A DNA stretch of 64,000 bases from Halegenticoccus tardaugens (GTDB lineage: Archaea; Halobacteriota; Halobacteria; Halobacteriales; Haloferacaceae). Positions 7,968-16,653 of the stretch are shown here, piece after piece; the first letter of the stretch is position 1, and the number at the start of each line of letters is the position of its first letter. The notes beneath the pieces were generated by a model. It did not search any database. It saw nothing but the letters and a program-made list of their open reading frames with translations, and was not told the DNA's origin. The position numbers were made by a program, and so were the translations under genes. The stretch spans positions 62,001 through 126,000 of the forward strand of contig NZ_SDIC01000010.1 of NCBI RefSeq assembly GCF_004116405.1. Reading direction: 5' to 3'.

Positions 7968-9212
7968 ATGGTCGATTCGACGGACGAAGCGGGCGGCAAC
8001 GATCCCGACGCTCCCGACCCAGCCGGCGCGGACCTCGCGACCGCCGTCCGCGCCCGGATCGAAAGCATCGACTCGGGAAACTACCGTCGGAGCACGGAAC
8101 ACGTCCTCTCGCTGTTCTGCGAGTGGCTCGAACGCGAACGCGGGATAACGAGCCTCGACGGAGTGCGCGTCATCGACTGCCGGCGGTACGCCCAATGGCT
8201 CCGCCGCCGGGCGAACGACGCGGACGATCCCCTCTCCGCGAGTTCAGCCGCCGCCGACGGTCCGTACTTCACCGTCGTCCGGGCGTTCTTCGAGTGGTGC
8301 GTCCAGGATGAGCGGCTCGACGTCAACCCGGCCAAGCCGCGACGGGTCCGCGAGGCGCTCCCGGAGGCGCACGGATCGAGAACGCGCCAGTTCTGGAGCC
8401 TCGCGGATCGAGAGGCCATCCTCGCGTTTGTCGATGAGCGCGCTACCGCGAGCCTCGACGGCGATCGATCCGAGCGACGGCTGGCGTTCCGCGACCGGGC
8501 GATCGTATACGTCCTCGCGCTCACCGGCGTCCGCGGGGCCGAGGTGTTCCGCGACCCCGGCGACGACAACCGCCCGGGGCTCAGGTGGGTCGACGTCGAC
8601 TTTGACCGCGGGCTGCTCCGCGTGTTCGGCAAGTCCCGGGAGTTCGAGTGGACGCAGTTGCCGCGCGACGCCGCGGACCGGCTTCGGCGGTACCGGAAGG
8701 TGCTCGACCCGCCGAGCGACGATTGGCCGGTCTTTCCGACGGCACACGCCCCGAGTCGCTACGCGTGCGTCCGCGACGGTCTCGCGGCCGCCGGCTGGGA
8801 CGAAGACGCGATCGAGGCGGCGCTCGACGCGCGCGCCCCCGACGAACTCATCCGAGCGCACGGGCTCGTCCCGAACAGCGTCTCGACTAACGGCGCGCGC
8901 GCTGTCCTCCGTCGGCTCTGCGACGAGGCGGACGTCGACGTCAACGGCGACTACCTCAAGCCCCACGGCGCGCGCCGGGGGCTGGGAAACCAGCTCTACG
9001 CCGAAGGGAGCGCAGAACTCGCCCAGGACGTCCTCCGACATCGATCCGTCGAGACGACCCACCGGGCGTACCGCGACCAGCGGGCGGTCGAGACACGGCG
9101 TCGCGTCGAGGATGTGCTGGACCGTCGGGAGGGCACGCCGGATCGTCGGGGGGACACGTCGGATCGTCGGGAGAACGCACGGGATCGCCGCCGCGGCGAT
9201 CCGGAGCGATGA
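7968..9212 (+). CDS. Tyrosine recombinase (integrase family)
   Basis: A 414-residue site-specific recombinase. The N-terminal SAM-like core-binding region covers about residues 20-125, and the catalytic domain follows. The catalytic set is complete: Arg189 in TGVRGAEVF, Lys222 in FGKSREF, His333 and Arg336 in PHGARRGLG, His358 in LRHRSVETTHRAY, and Tyr368. The ATG at 7968 is preferred, since a TATA-like AGTAGATTTAGG lies about 30 nt upstream. After the catalytic Tyr there is an Arg-rich tail of about 40 residues built from a 7-residue repeat (DRREGTP, DRRGDTS, DRRENAR). It borders the first glycan block, and no attachment site was identified near it. Confidence 0.88.
   Translation: MVDSTDEAGGNDPDAPDPAGADLATAVRARIESIDSGNYRRSTEHVLSLFCEWLERERGITSLDGVRVIDCRRYAQWLRRRANDADDPLSASSAAADGPYFTVVRAFFEWCVQDERLDVNPAKPRRVREALPEAHGSRTRQFWSLADREAILAFVDERATASLDGDRSERRLAFRDRAIVYVLALTGVRGAEVFRDPGDDNRPGLRWVDVDFDRGLLRVFGKSREFEWTQLPRDAADRLRRYRKVLDPPSDDWPVFPTAHAPSRYACVRDGLAAAGWDEDAIEAALDARAPDELIRAHGLVPNSVSTNGARAVLRRLCDEADVDVNGDYLKPHGARRGLGNQLYAEGSAELAQDVLRHRSVETTHRAYRDQRAVETRRRVEDVLDRREGTPDRRGDTSDRRENARDRRRGDPER
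9120..9182 (+). repeat. 21-nt tandem repeat, three copies, in the recombinase tail
   Basis: Three imperfect 21-nt units beginning GA(C/T)CGTCGGG at 9120, 9141 and 9162 encode the DRR-x4 repeats at the end of the recombinase. A partial fourth unit follows at 9183. Confidence 0.75.
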
Positions 9213-9417
9213 CGGCGGACGGACCTTCGAGGGAGCCACCGCCGTCGCCGACCGCCCCGACCGCGTCGTCCTCGTCGTCTTTGTCGAACCCGCCGTTCGC
9301 GCGGATCAACTTTCCGTTTCTCCCGACGCTTCGCTGCTAACGAGCCCATACTAATGCGTCCGCTGACCGATTCGTCTCTTCGATGGGAGCGTATCCGAGC
9401 GACGCTGCCGAGGGTGA

Positions 9418-10437
9418 GTGGTCCCGGTGCGCGTAGCCCTCTGTCCGCACATCTCGGTCGAACACTACCGCGGGGGAGAAAAGTGGGCCGTCGAACTGGC
9501 GAACCGGCTCGCGACCGACGGCGTCGACGTCTCGATCCGCGCCCTCCCGTACACGCCGGACGACGAGCGCCGCGTTCGCGTCCGCGACGTCCTCGACGGG
9601 AACGTCCCGTATCGGGAGGCGTGGCGACACGACCTCTCGGAGTTCGACACGGCATACGTCTTCTACGCCCCGCTGTCGAACCTGTTTTTCACGGGCGAGG
9701 CGGCGTCGATCGCGGGCGTCCACTCGTGGGTGTTCGTCTCGAAGCGGCTGTTCGAACCCCACTACGGGGTCGTCCCGACGGCCGTGAAGGCGCTCTACCG
9801 GCTCGTCGGCCGGTGGGACCTCCGGCAGTACGACGCCGTCCACACCGTCACGCCGGCGTTCGCGTCGTCGCACCCAAATACGGTGTACATCCCGAACTTC
9901 GTCGACACCGACCGGTTCTCCCCCGACCGCGAACCGCTCGCAGACGAGTTCACTGTGCTCGTCACGGCGGCGCACATCCGCGAGAAGGGCTGGGATCTCG
10001 TCCGCGCGGTGGCGGCCCGACTGCCCGCCGAGATCCACGTCGAGGCGACGGGAACGTGCGAGGACCCGTCGATCCGCGATCTCGGATTTCTGACCGAGGA
10101 CGAACTCGCGTCGGCGTACTCGCGGGCGCACCTCGTGTTACACCCCGCGCGCGTCGACACCGACAGCATGGTGATAAACGAGGCGTGCGCCGCCGGAACG
10201 CCCGTCGTCACAACGCCGATCCCGACGCACGTCGGAAACGGACAAGCCGTTCTGCGTTGTAACGGCGTACCGGAGATGGTGCGCACCATCGAAACGGTCT
10301 GCCGGGAGTGGGAGCGCGGCGACGGGTACGACCGACGCTGTCGGGCGGCCCGCCGCCACGGCGAGGAGCACGACGTCGACGTCGTCTACCCGAAGTTGAA
10401 GCGGCTGCTGCTCTCTGTCGGGAGGATCGGCGCGTGA
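9418..10437 (+). CDS. GT4-family glycosyltransferase
   Basis: A 339-residue GT-B glycosyltransferase. The N-terminal half contains the acceptor-side motif YRGGEKWAVELANRLA (residues 17-32). The C-terminal nucleotide-sugar domain includes VTAAHIREKGWDLV and the donor-binding E-x7-E-like segment HPARVDTDSMVINEACAAGTPVV. The start is GTG at 9418 or 9427, and no ATG is available. It is the first gene of a run joined by 4-nt overlaps (GTGA, then ATGA) with two DUF2079 proteins and a sulfatase-like enzyme. It probably adds a sugar to a lipid- or protein-linked glycan at the cytoplasmic face. A weak variant of the glycan-block promoter box (CATACTAATG, 9347-9356) lies about 70 nt upstream. Confidence 0.85.
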   Translation: MVPVRVALCPHISVEHYRGGEKWAVELANRLATDGVDVSIRALPYTPDDERRVRVRDVLDGNVPYREAWRHDLSEFDTAYVFYAPLSNLFFTGEAASIAGVHSWVFVSKRLFEPHYGVVPTAVKALYRLVGRWDLRQYDAVHTVTPAFASSHPNTVYIPNFVDTDRFSPDREPLADEFTVLVTAAHIREKGWDLVRAVAARLPAEIHVEATGTCEDPSIRDLGFLTEDELASAYSRAHLVLHPARVDTDSMVINEACAAGTPVVTTPIPTHVGNGQAVLRCNGVPEMVRTIETVCREWERGDGYDRRCRAARRHGEEHDVDVVYPKLKRLLLSVGRIGA

Positions 10438-13418
10438 GCAACGTCCCGCGGTTCATCGAGCGTCTTGATCTCTCCGACGGGCAGACGAAGCGGTTCGTCC
10501 AGTACGTCATTGTCGGCCTCGTCGGAATCGGGATCAACCAGGGCGTCCTGTTCGTCGCGACGGGCGTCATGGGTATCTCGTACGTGATCGGTGGGACGCT
10601 CAGCCGCGTGCTGAGTATCCTCGCGAACTACGTGATGAACGACTCATGGACCTGGGGAGGGCGCGGCTCCCCCGGTCGCCGCGAGTGGGTCGTTCGCGGC
10701 TTGAAGTACATCCTGACGCGCGTCGTTGGCATCGGGATGGGCCTCGGGGCGCTGATCCTCTTCGTCGAGGTGTTCGGGATGCACTACCTCGTCGCGAACC
10801 TCTTCGCCATCGCCGTCGGCATCTTCTGGGGGTTCGGCGCGAGCGAGCGGTGGGTCTGGCGGTCCGAAGACGCCGCCGCGACGGGGGTGGGGACGATTCG
10901 GCAGTCCCTCTACTCGCGCGTTCCGGGGTTGGACCGGAGGACGTGGCTCGTGTTCGCGCTCGCGGCCACGCTCTGTATCATCTTCTCCGTCTACACGTCG
11001 TTTCTGTACCTCCGATTTCAGCTCACCGGCGCGGACTTTGGCTCGTACGTCCACATGATGTGGACGACGGTCAACGGCGAGGGATTCCTCCGGCAGGGAA
11101 AGTACGTCGCGACCCATCCGAGCGGCGTGTACTGGGGCGGCCACTTCACACTCACCCTGCTCGCCTTCGTGCCGATCTTCGCCCTCGTCCCGTCGCCGAT
11201 CACGCTGCTCGTCGCGAAGTCGTTCGTCGTCGCCGCGAGTATCCCCGTGCTGTGGTTTCTTGCCCGGCGTGCGCTCGACGATGATCGTCTCGCAGCCCTC
11301 GTCACCGTCTCCTACGCGCTCAACCCCTTCCTCTGGTCCGCCTGGTCGTTCGACTTCCAAGAGCAGTGCGTCCTCCCGATCCTCGTCTTCGGCGTGTACG
11401 CCCTGTACGATCGCGGCCGGTATCTCGGCTTTCTCCTCCTGCTGTTTCTCGCGCTCGTGACGAACGAGTTCATGATCCTTGTGGTCGCCGGCTTCCTGGT
11501 CGGGCTGACGGTCGCGGTCGCCCGCGACGGCCGCATCGGAGACGAGTGGCCGATCCTCGTCGCGGCCTTCGCGCTCACGGCTTTCGCCCAGCTCCTCTCG
11601 GGGTACGTCATCTCGCAGTACAGTGTCGCCTCCGGGATCCCCGTCCGCGTGCTCGCGATCCCCCTGCAGTCACTCGTCGCCGACGTCGGCCCGCGGGTCT
11701 CGATCGGCACGCTGCTCCCGCTTGCGCTCGCGAATCCGGACGTGATCGTCGAGGCGATCGCCACTGACTTCGACCGGAAGCTGCTCTACCTCTTCGCGTT
11801 CTTCCTCCCGGTGCTGTTTCTCGCGGCGACGGACGAGATCTCGCTGGGCGCGCTCGCACCGTTTCTGGGCTTCGCGTGGCTGCTCGCGAGCAAGAGCGCG
11901 TACTACTCATTCGCCGCGCACTATCCCTTCTACGTCATGCCCTTCGTCTACATCGGCGCGGTCCGCGCGCTCGATCGGCTGGACGTCTCGTTCCCCACGT
12001 CGAAACCTCCCGACGCCACGCCTGACCACACTGGCGCTGCGTCGGCGTCCGGCCGCCCCGCCGACGCGCCGACGCGACTGACCGACGGATCCGGTTCGAC
12101 GACGGCGTCACTCCGGTCGCGACTGCCGTCGATTCGGTCGCGGGTGCTCACGGCCGTTCCGCGCCCGCGTCCGCGACCGTCGCGGCGGCTCTTCGTCCGT
12201 GCGCTCGCGCTGGTCGTGATCGTGAACGCCGGTGCGGGTCTCGTCATCGGAGGCGGGAACATGCAGCCGGTTCCACCGGAGGACGAGCACACGGAGACCC
12301 TCCGGGCGGGGATCGCCGCCGTTCCCGAGGACGCGTCGCTCGTGACGCAGAACGACATCTACCCGCACGTCGCCATGCGTCCCGACACGTCGTTTCTCGT
12401 GAGTCCCTACGACACGGAGCAGTACGAGCGGTCGCAGGGACCGATCACGCCGGAGTACGTGCTGTACGACACGGAACTCAACAGGGGCTGGGCGTCGATC
12501 GTAGTCGAGATCTTCGGTGACCGCCTCGGGGGTGAGTATGGGCTGTACCGCTACGAGGACGGCGTCTGGATCTTCCAGCGCGGCTACGACGGCACGCCGC
12601 GCGCTCTCACGTCGAACGCGACGTGGTTCGAGGGTCCCTCGCAGGAGTACGAAGCCGACGAGTTCCGGATCGGCTCCGGGCGGTACGACGCGGCCGACCG
12701 TGAGATCGAATCCCGACGGGGGCCGTCGGGCGACGCGATCTGGTACGGGCCATACGAGGCGCTCGAGTCGGGGACGTACACCGCGACCTTCGACGTGTAC
12801 GCCTCCGCCGACCGGCCCGGTCCCGCAGCCGCCCTCGACGTCGCCGCCGGAAGCGACCACCGGGTCGTCGGGCGGAGTGTCGTCCAGTCGGACGACGAGT
12901 GGCAGGAGGTCTCGATCACCTTCACGCTCGACAAGCCGATGGACAAGGTCGAGTTCAGGGGGTTCAGAACCGCACCCGGCGGTACGGTCGTCCTCGACGA
13001 CGTGACCCTCGTTCAGGAGAACGTGAGCCAGAGCGGTGCTGACGGCAACGCGTCGGTCGAGAGCGCCGGGGGAGGAAGCGCCGCAAATGACGGCGGTGCG
13101 GCCGCGAGCGACGAAACCGAGGGCGACGGTGCCGACAACGCGGACGCCGACGAAAGCGACGAGGAGGACACCGCCACCCCGGACGACGGTGCGGATGACG
13201 ACGAGACGACGACGCCCGACGACAGTGAGACGACAACCGCCGCCGACGAGGACGCCGAGACGGCAACTCCCGACGACGAGGACGATGAGACGGAGACACC
13301 CGAGGACGAGGACGCCGAGACGGCAACTCCCGACGATGAGGACGATGAGACGGAGACACCCGAGGACGAGACGGAGACACCCGAGGACGAGACGGAGACA
13401 CCCGAGGACGAGCAATGA
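10434..13418 (+). CDS. GtrA-DUF2079 fusion with extracellular-type C-terminal domain
   Basis: A 994-residue membrane protein of unusual make-up. Residues about 12-140 form a GtrA-like four-helix domain (QYVIVGLVGIGINQGVLF), the family that helps move lipid-linked sugars. Residues about 160-550 form a DUF2079 polytopic region with GADFGSYVHMMWTTVNGEGF. A linker and one more hydrophobic segment follow. The next soluble part ends in a beta-sandwich-like region (TYTATFDVYASADRPGP to VVLDDVTLVQENV) resembling carbohydrate-binding modules. The last about 120 residues are Asp/Glu/Thr-rich repeats. The GTG start at 10434 overlaps the GT4 stop. DUF2079 proteins are thought to be GT-C-like, but their activity is unproven. 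Confidence 0.8.
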   Translation: MSNVPRFIERLDLSDGQTKRFVQYVIVGLVGIGINQGVLFVATGVMGISYVIGGTLSRVLSILANYVMNDSWTWGGRGSPGRREWVVRGLKYILTRVVGIGMGLGALILFVEVFGMHYLVANLFAIAVGIFWGFGASERWVWRSEDAAATGVGTIRQSLYSRVPGLDRRTWLVFALAATLCIIFSVYTSFLYLRFQLTGADFGSYVHMMWTTVNGEGFLRQGKYVATHPSGVYWGGHFTLTLLAFVPIFALVPSPITLLVAKSFVVAASIPVLWFLARRALDDDRLAALVTVSYALNPFLWSAWSFDFQEQCVLPILVFGVYALYDRGRYLGFLLLLFLALVTNEFMILVVAGFLVGLTVAVARDGRIGDEWPILVAAFALTAFAQLLSGYVISQYSVASGIPVRVLAIPLQSLVADVGPRVSIGTLLPLALANPDVIVEAIATDFDRKLLYLFAFFLPVLFLAATDEISLGALAPFLGFAWLLASKSAYYSFAAHYPFYVMPFVYIGAVRALDRLDVSFPTSKPPDATPDHTGAASASGRPADAPTRLTDGSGSTTASLRSRLPSIRSRVLTAVPRPRPRPSRRLFVRALALVVIVNAGAGLVIGGGNMQPVPPEDEHTETLRAGIAAVPEDASLVTQNDIYPHVAMRPDTSFLVSPYDTEQYERSQGPITPEYVLYDTELNRGWASIVVEIFGDRLGGEYGLYRYEDGVWIFQRGYDGTPRALTSNATWFEGPSQEYEADEFRIGSGRYDAADREIESRRGPSGDAIWYGPYEALESGTYTATFDVYASADRPGPAAALDVAAGSDHRVVGRSVVQSDDEWQEVSITFTLDKPMDKVEFRGFRTAPGGTVVLDDVTLVQENVSQSGADGNASVESAGGGSAANDGGAAASDETEGDGADNADADESDEEDTATPDDGADDDETTTPDDSETTTAADEDAETATPDDEDDETETPEDEDAETATPDDEDDETETPEDETETPEDETETPEDEQ
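12540..12593 (+). repeat. 54-nt segment identical to 14894-14947
   Basis: This stretch of the GtrA-DUF2079 gene is identical base for base to 14894-14947 in the next DUF2079 gene. Another identical run of 41 nt links 11043-11083 with 13580-13620. Both lie in conserved protein regions and show that the two genes are tandem paralogues that duplicated recently or undergo gene conversion. Confidence 0.85.
13251..13412 (+). repeat. 60-nt and 21-nt tandem repeats encoding an acidic tail
   Basis: A 60-nt unit at 13251-13310 is repeated at 13311-13370 with one mismatch. A 21-nt sub-unit (ACGGAGACACCCGAGGACGAG) then recurs to the gene end. They encode a repeated DETETPEDEDAETATPDDED tail. It is a likely slippage-prone, highly charged surface extension. 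Confidence 0.85.
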
Positions 13419-15214
13419 CGACTCGCATCTCGGCGTTCGTCTTCGACCGTCCGGCGCTGACCGACGTAGACCGGGCAACTTGGCGGGTGCTCGGGCTGTC
13501 GGCGATGCTGTTCGTGGCGTTCACGCTGTACACGACGCTCCTCTATCGGAGCTTCTGGTTGACCGGTGCGGACTTCGGTTCGTACGTCCACATGATGTGG
13601 ACGACGGTCAACGGCGAGGGGTTCCTCCTGCACGGGAAGTACCGCCCCGGGCAACCTGACGGATCCTACTGGGGCGCTCACTTCTCGCTGACGCTGCTCG
13701 CCTTCGTGCCGCTGTACGCGCTGTTTCCGTCGCCGATCACACTGCTCGTCGCGAAGTCGTTCATCGTCGCCGCGAGTATCCCCGTGCTGTGGTTTCTCGC
13801 CCGGCGAGAGATCGGCGACGACCGCCTCGCCGGCCTCCTCACCGCCTCGTACGCGCTCAATCCCTTCCTCTGGGCCGCGTGGGTGTTCGACTTCCAGGAG
13901 CAGGCGCTCCTGCCGCTCTTCGTCTTCGGCGCGTACGCCCTGTACGACCGTAGTCGACATCTCGGCTTTCTCCTCCTGCTCCTCCTCGCGCTCTTTACGA
14001 ACGAGTTCGTCGCGTTCCTCGTCGCCGGGGCGCTCGCCGGACTCGCGCTCTCCGCGTACCGGGAGGACCGACTGCGTCACGCCGCGCCGACGCTCGCGGC
14101 CGGTTTCGGGTTGACCGCGCTGTGTTATCTCCTCGCCGGCGCGGTCATCGACCGTTTCAGCCGCGAGGGTGGCATCCCGCGCGGCTCCGTCGCCCCGCCG
14201 CTCGAACCGTTCGTCGACGGGGCGCGCGCGCCCGTCGGTGATCTGGTCGGCGTCGTTCTCGCTCGACCGCACCTCCTCGTCGACCTCCTCACGCTCGACG
14301 TGTTCCAGAAGTTCGCCTTCCTCGTCCTCTTTTTCGTTCCGGTTCTCTTCGTGGCGACGACCGACGAGGTCACCGTCGGCGCGCTCGCGCCGTTTCTCTG
14401 CTTCGCGTGGCTGTTCGCCGGTCGGCCGATCTACTACATGTTCGGGGCGCACTACCCGTTCTATCTGCTCCCGTTCGTGTACATCGGGGCGGCTCGGGTG
14501 CTCGGCCGATACCGCCCCGTCGGTCCGTCGCGGCCGCTTCTGGCGCGGCTGTTCGTCGTCGTGCTCGTGTTGAACGTCGCCGGGGCCGCGAGCGTGGGGG
14601 CGGAGCGCCAGATGCTCCCCGAGACGACCGATCACGACGACACGTTGCACGCAGCCATCGACACGATTCCCGAAGACGCGACCGTCCTAACGCAGAACGA
14701 CGTCTACCCGCACGTCGCGGAACGCTCCGGCGCGACGTACGTCGTCGATCCCGGCACGTTCGATCAGTACCAACGGGCGCACGGGACGGTCACGCCGAAG
14801 TACGTCCTCCTCGACACGCGACTCGACACCGGGTCGATCGACTGGTCGCGACAGGTCGGGACGGCCCTCGGTGACCGGCTCGGGGACGAGTACGGGCTGT
14901 ACCGCTACGAGGACGGCGTCTGGATCTTCCAGCGCGGCTACGACGGCCCGCCCCGGGCGATCACGTCCGACGAACGCGTCCCTCCGCGACCGCTGCCGGA
15001 TGAGTTCCGCTCGACCCGGAACGACGGCGAGGTCCCCGAAGCGGATCCGCCGTGGTTGGGGCCAGTGACGGATGCGAACGGCGCGGCGGCCGCGGTCAGT
15101 TCTCGGCCCGTGACCGCCGCGGAACTGCCGACAGAACCGACGATCGCGGTAAAATCTGAACTCACGACCGCGGTAAAGACCGAACCGACGACCGCTTTCG
15201 GAGTCCGACAATGA
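13415..15214 (+). CDS. DUF2079 polytopic membrane protein
   Basis: A 599-residue paralogue of the DUF2079 part of the preceding gene, without the GtrA domain and without the acidic tail. About ten membrane segments precede a soluble C-terminal region (QNDVYPHVAERSGATYVVDP through GEYGLYRYEDGVWIFQRGYDG). Its ATG overlaps the stop of the previous gene by 4 nt, and its own stop overlaps the next start, so all are translated together. The large extracellular loops and family context suggest a GT-C-type glycosyltransferase using a lipid-linked sugar. That activity is inferred and not established for the family. Confidence 0.82.
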   Translation: MTTRISAFVFDRPALTDVDRATWRVLGLSAMLFVAFTLYTTLLYRSFWLTGADFGSYVHMMWTTVNGEGFLLHGKYRPGQPDGSYWGAHFSLTLLAFVPLYALFPSPITLLVAKSFIVAASIPVLWFLARREIGDDRLAGLLTASYALNPFLWAAWVFDFQEQALLPLFVFGAYALYDRSRHLGFLLLLLLALFTNEFVAFLVAGALAGLALSAYREDRLRHAAPTLAAGFGLTALCYLLAGAVIDRFSREGGIPRGSVAPPLEPFVDGARAPVGDLVGVVLARPHLLVDLLTLDVFQKFAFLVLFFVPVLFVATTDEVTVGALAPFLCFAWLFAGRPIYYMFGAHYPFYLLPFVYIGAARVLGRYRPVGPSRPLLARLFVVVLVLNVAGAASVGAERQMLPETTDHDDTLHAAIDTIPEDATVLTQNDVYPHVAERSGATYVVDPGTFDQYQRAHGTVTPKYVLLDTRLDTGSIDWSRQVGTALGDRLGDEYGLYRYEDGVWIFQRGYDGPPRAITSDERVPPRPLPDEFRSTRNDGEVPEADPPWLGPVTDANGAAAAVSSRPVTAAELPTEPTIAVKSELTTAVKTEPTTAFGVRQ

Positions 15215-16566
15215 AAACACTGCTCATCACCATCGACGCATGGCGCGCATCGCACGCATCGTTCGCCCCCGACGCGGCCGAAGCATACACCCCGGCGCTT
15301 GCCTCGTTCGCCGAGGACGGCACCGTCTTCACGCAGGCGGTGAGCCACGGGCCGGCCACGCCGTACGCCTTCCCGGCGCTTTTTTCCTCGACCCTCCCGC
15401 TCGATCACGGCGGCTACGAGCGGATCAGCCCGGACCGAACACTCGTCAGCGAGCGCCTGCAAGCGGCCGGCTGGAGCTGCGTCGGCGTCCACGGCAACCC
15501 GTGGCTCGGGGCGAAGTACGGCTATGGCCGCGGCTACGACTTCTACGAGGACGTCGGCGAGTTCGGACTCCCGCTCTTCGACGACACCCGGGAGTTCCTC
15601 ATCGACCGATTCGGCCTCGATCACCCGGTGTACCGCGCGGCCCAGACGCTCTACCGGCACGCTCAGACCCCGCTCCAGCGGATCCGTGGCGGCCCAGACG
15701 AGATTGACGTCGCCGTCAGGGCGCTCGAAACCGGCGCGGACGACCGCTTCGTCTGGACGCACCTTCTCACGCCGCACGCGCCGTACACGCCGCCGAAGCG
15801 ACACCGCGAGGCGATGGGTGTCCCGGAGCTTTCGACGTCGCCGACGGCGCTCGTCACCCGCGCCCAGCACGATCCCGGTGTGCTCTCTTCCCGCGAGCGC
15901 GAGGCGGTGAAACGCCTCTACGCGGCGTCGGTCCGGCACGCTGACGAGCGGCTCCGGCCGCTTCTCAACGCCGTCGACGACGAGACGCTTGTCGTCGTGA
16001 CCGCCGATCACGGCGAGGCGCTGTTCGAGCACGGCCAACTCGGCCACGAGCCGTGCCTGTACGATGAGCTGATCCGGGTGCCACTTTTGATCCGCCCACC
16101 CGCCGACGCGACCGTCGGAGCGCGGACGGTCGACCGGCAGGTTCAGCACATCGACGTCGCCCCGACGATCCTCGACTACGCCGGGCTCTCCCCACCGGGC
16201 ACGTTCGCGGGACGGTCGCTCCGCCCGGCCATCGAGGGCGATGGACTCGACGATCGACTCGCAATCTCGGAGGTCGCCTCGACAGCTGCCACGCCCGGCC
16301 AGATTAACGAGAGTGCCGTCCAGATCGGCGTCAGAAGCCCGGAGCGGAAGCTGCTCCTCGACGCCGACGGCGGCCGGTACGGCTTCGACCTCCGGGACGA
16401 CCCCGGCGAGGAACGCCCGAGCCGAGAGCCGTCGGGCGCGGAGTGGCGATCGTTCGAGGCCGCGCTCGACGCGCGGCTCGACGCGATCGACCTGTCGGGC
16501 GCGGTCGCGGCCGAGCGGGACGCCGACGTCGAACGGCGGCTGCAGGACCTCGGTTACCTCGATTGA
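15211..16566 (+). CDS. Sulfatase/alkaline-phosphatase superfamily enzyme
   Basis: A 451-residue member of the alkaline phosphatase superfamily, sulfatase branch. Metal-binding motifs are visible: Asp9 in LLITIDAW, TADHGEALFEHG and GHEPCLYDE. The position of the usual Cys/Ser-x-Pro-x-Arg formylglycine site reads ATPYAFPALFSS, with Thr instead of Cys. It is therefore more likely a phosphotransferase or phosphodiesterase than a sulfatase. It ends with the tail VERRLQDLGYL, also seen in the three phosphodiesterase-like proteins of the main glycan block. It is the last gene of the four-gene overlapping operon and may add or remove a charged group on the glycan. Confidence 0.82.
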   Translation: MKTLLITIDAWRASHASFAPDAAEAYTPALASFAEDGTVFTQAVSHGPATPYAFPALFSSTLPLDHGGYERISPDRTLVSERLQAAGWSCVGVHGNPWLGAKYGYGRGYDFYEDVGEFGLPLFDDTREFLIDRFGLDHPVYRAAQTLYRHAQTPLQRIRGGPDEIDVAVRALETGADDRFVWTHLLTPHAPYTPPKRHREAMGVPELSTSPTALVTRAQHDPGVLSSREREAVKRLYAASVRHADERLRPLLNAVDDETLVVVTADHGEALFEHGQLGHEPCLYDELIRVPLLIRPPADATVGARTVDRQVQHIDVAPTILDYAGLSPPGTFAGRSLRPAIEGDGLDDRLAISEVASTAATPGQINESAVQIGVRSPERKLLLDADGGRYGFDLRDDPGEERPSREPSGAEWRSFEAALDARLDAIDLSGAVAAERDADVERRLQDLGYLD

Positions 16567-16653
16567 GATGCGGCCGCTCGGGGATGCGGTCGCGCCACGG
16601 CCCCACCGCGGCGCGACGGCGCGGCCGTCCGGCGACGCGACTGCGTCGTGGCC

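Noticed and set aside
12108..13478. 456-codon open frame on the minus strand
   Set aside because: Leu/Val/Gly-rich repeats mirror the acidic tail of the GtrA-DUF2079 gene. No independent evidence of coding.
13013..14650. 545-codon open frame on the minus strand opposite the DUF2079 genes
   Set aside because: It is built from the complement of acidic repeats (runs of Ser and Val) and of membrane segments, so it is a shadow frame.
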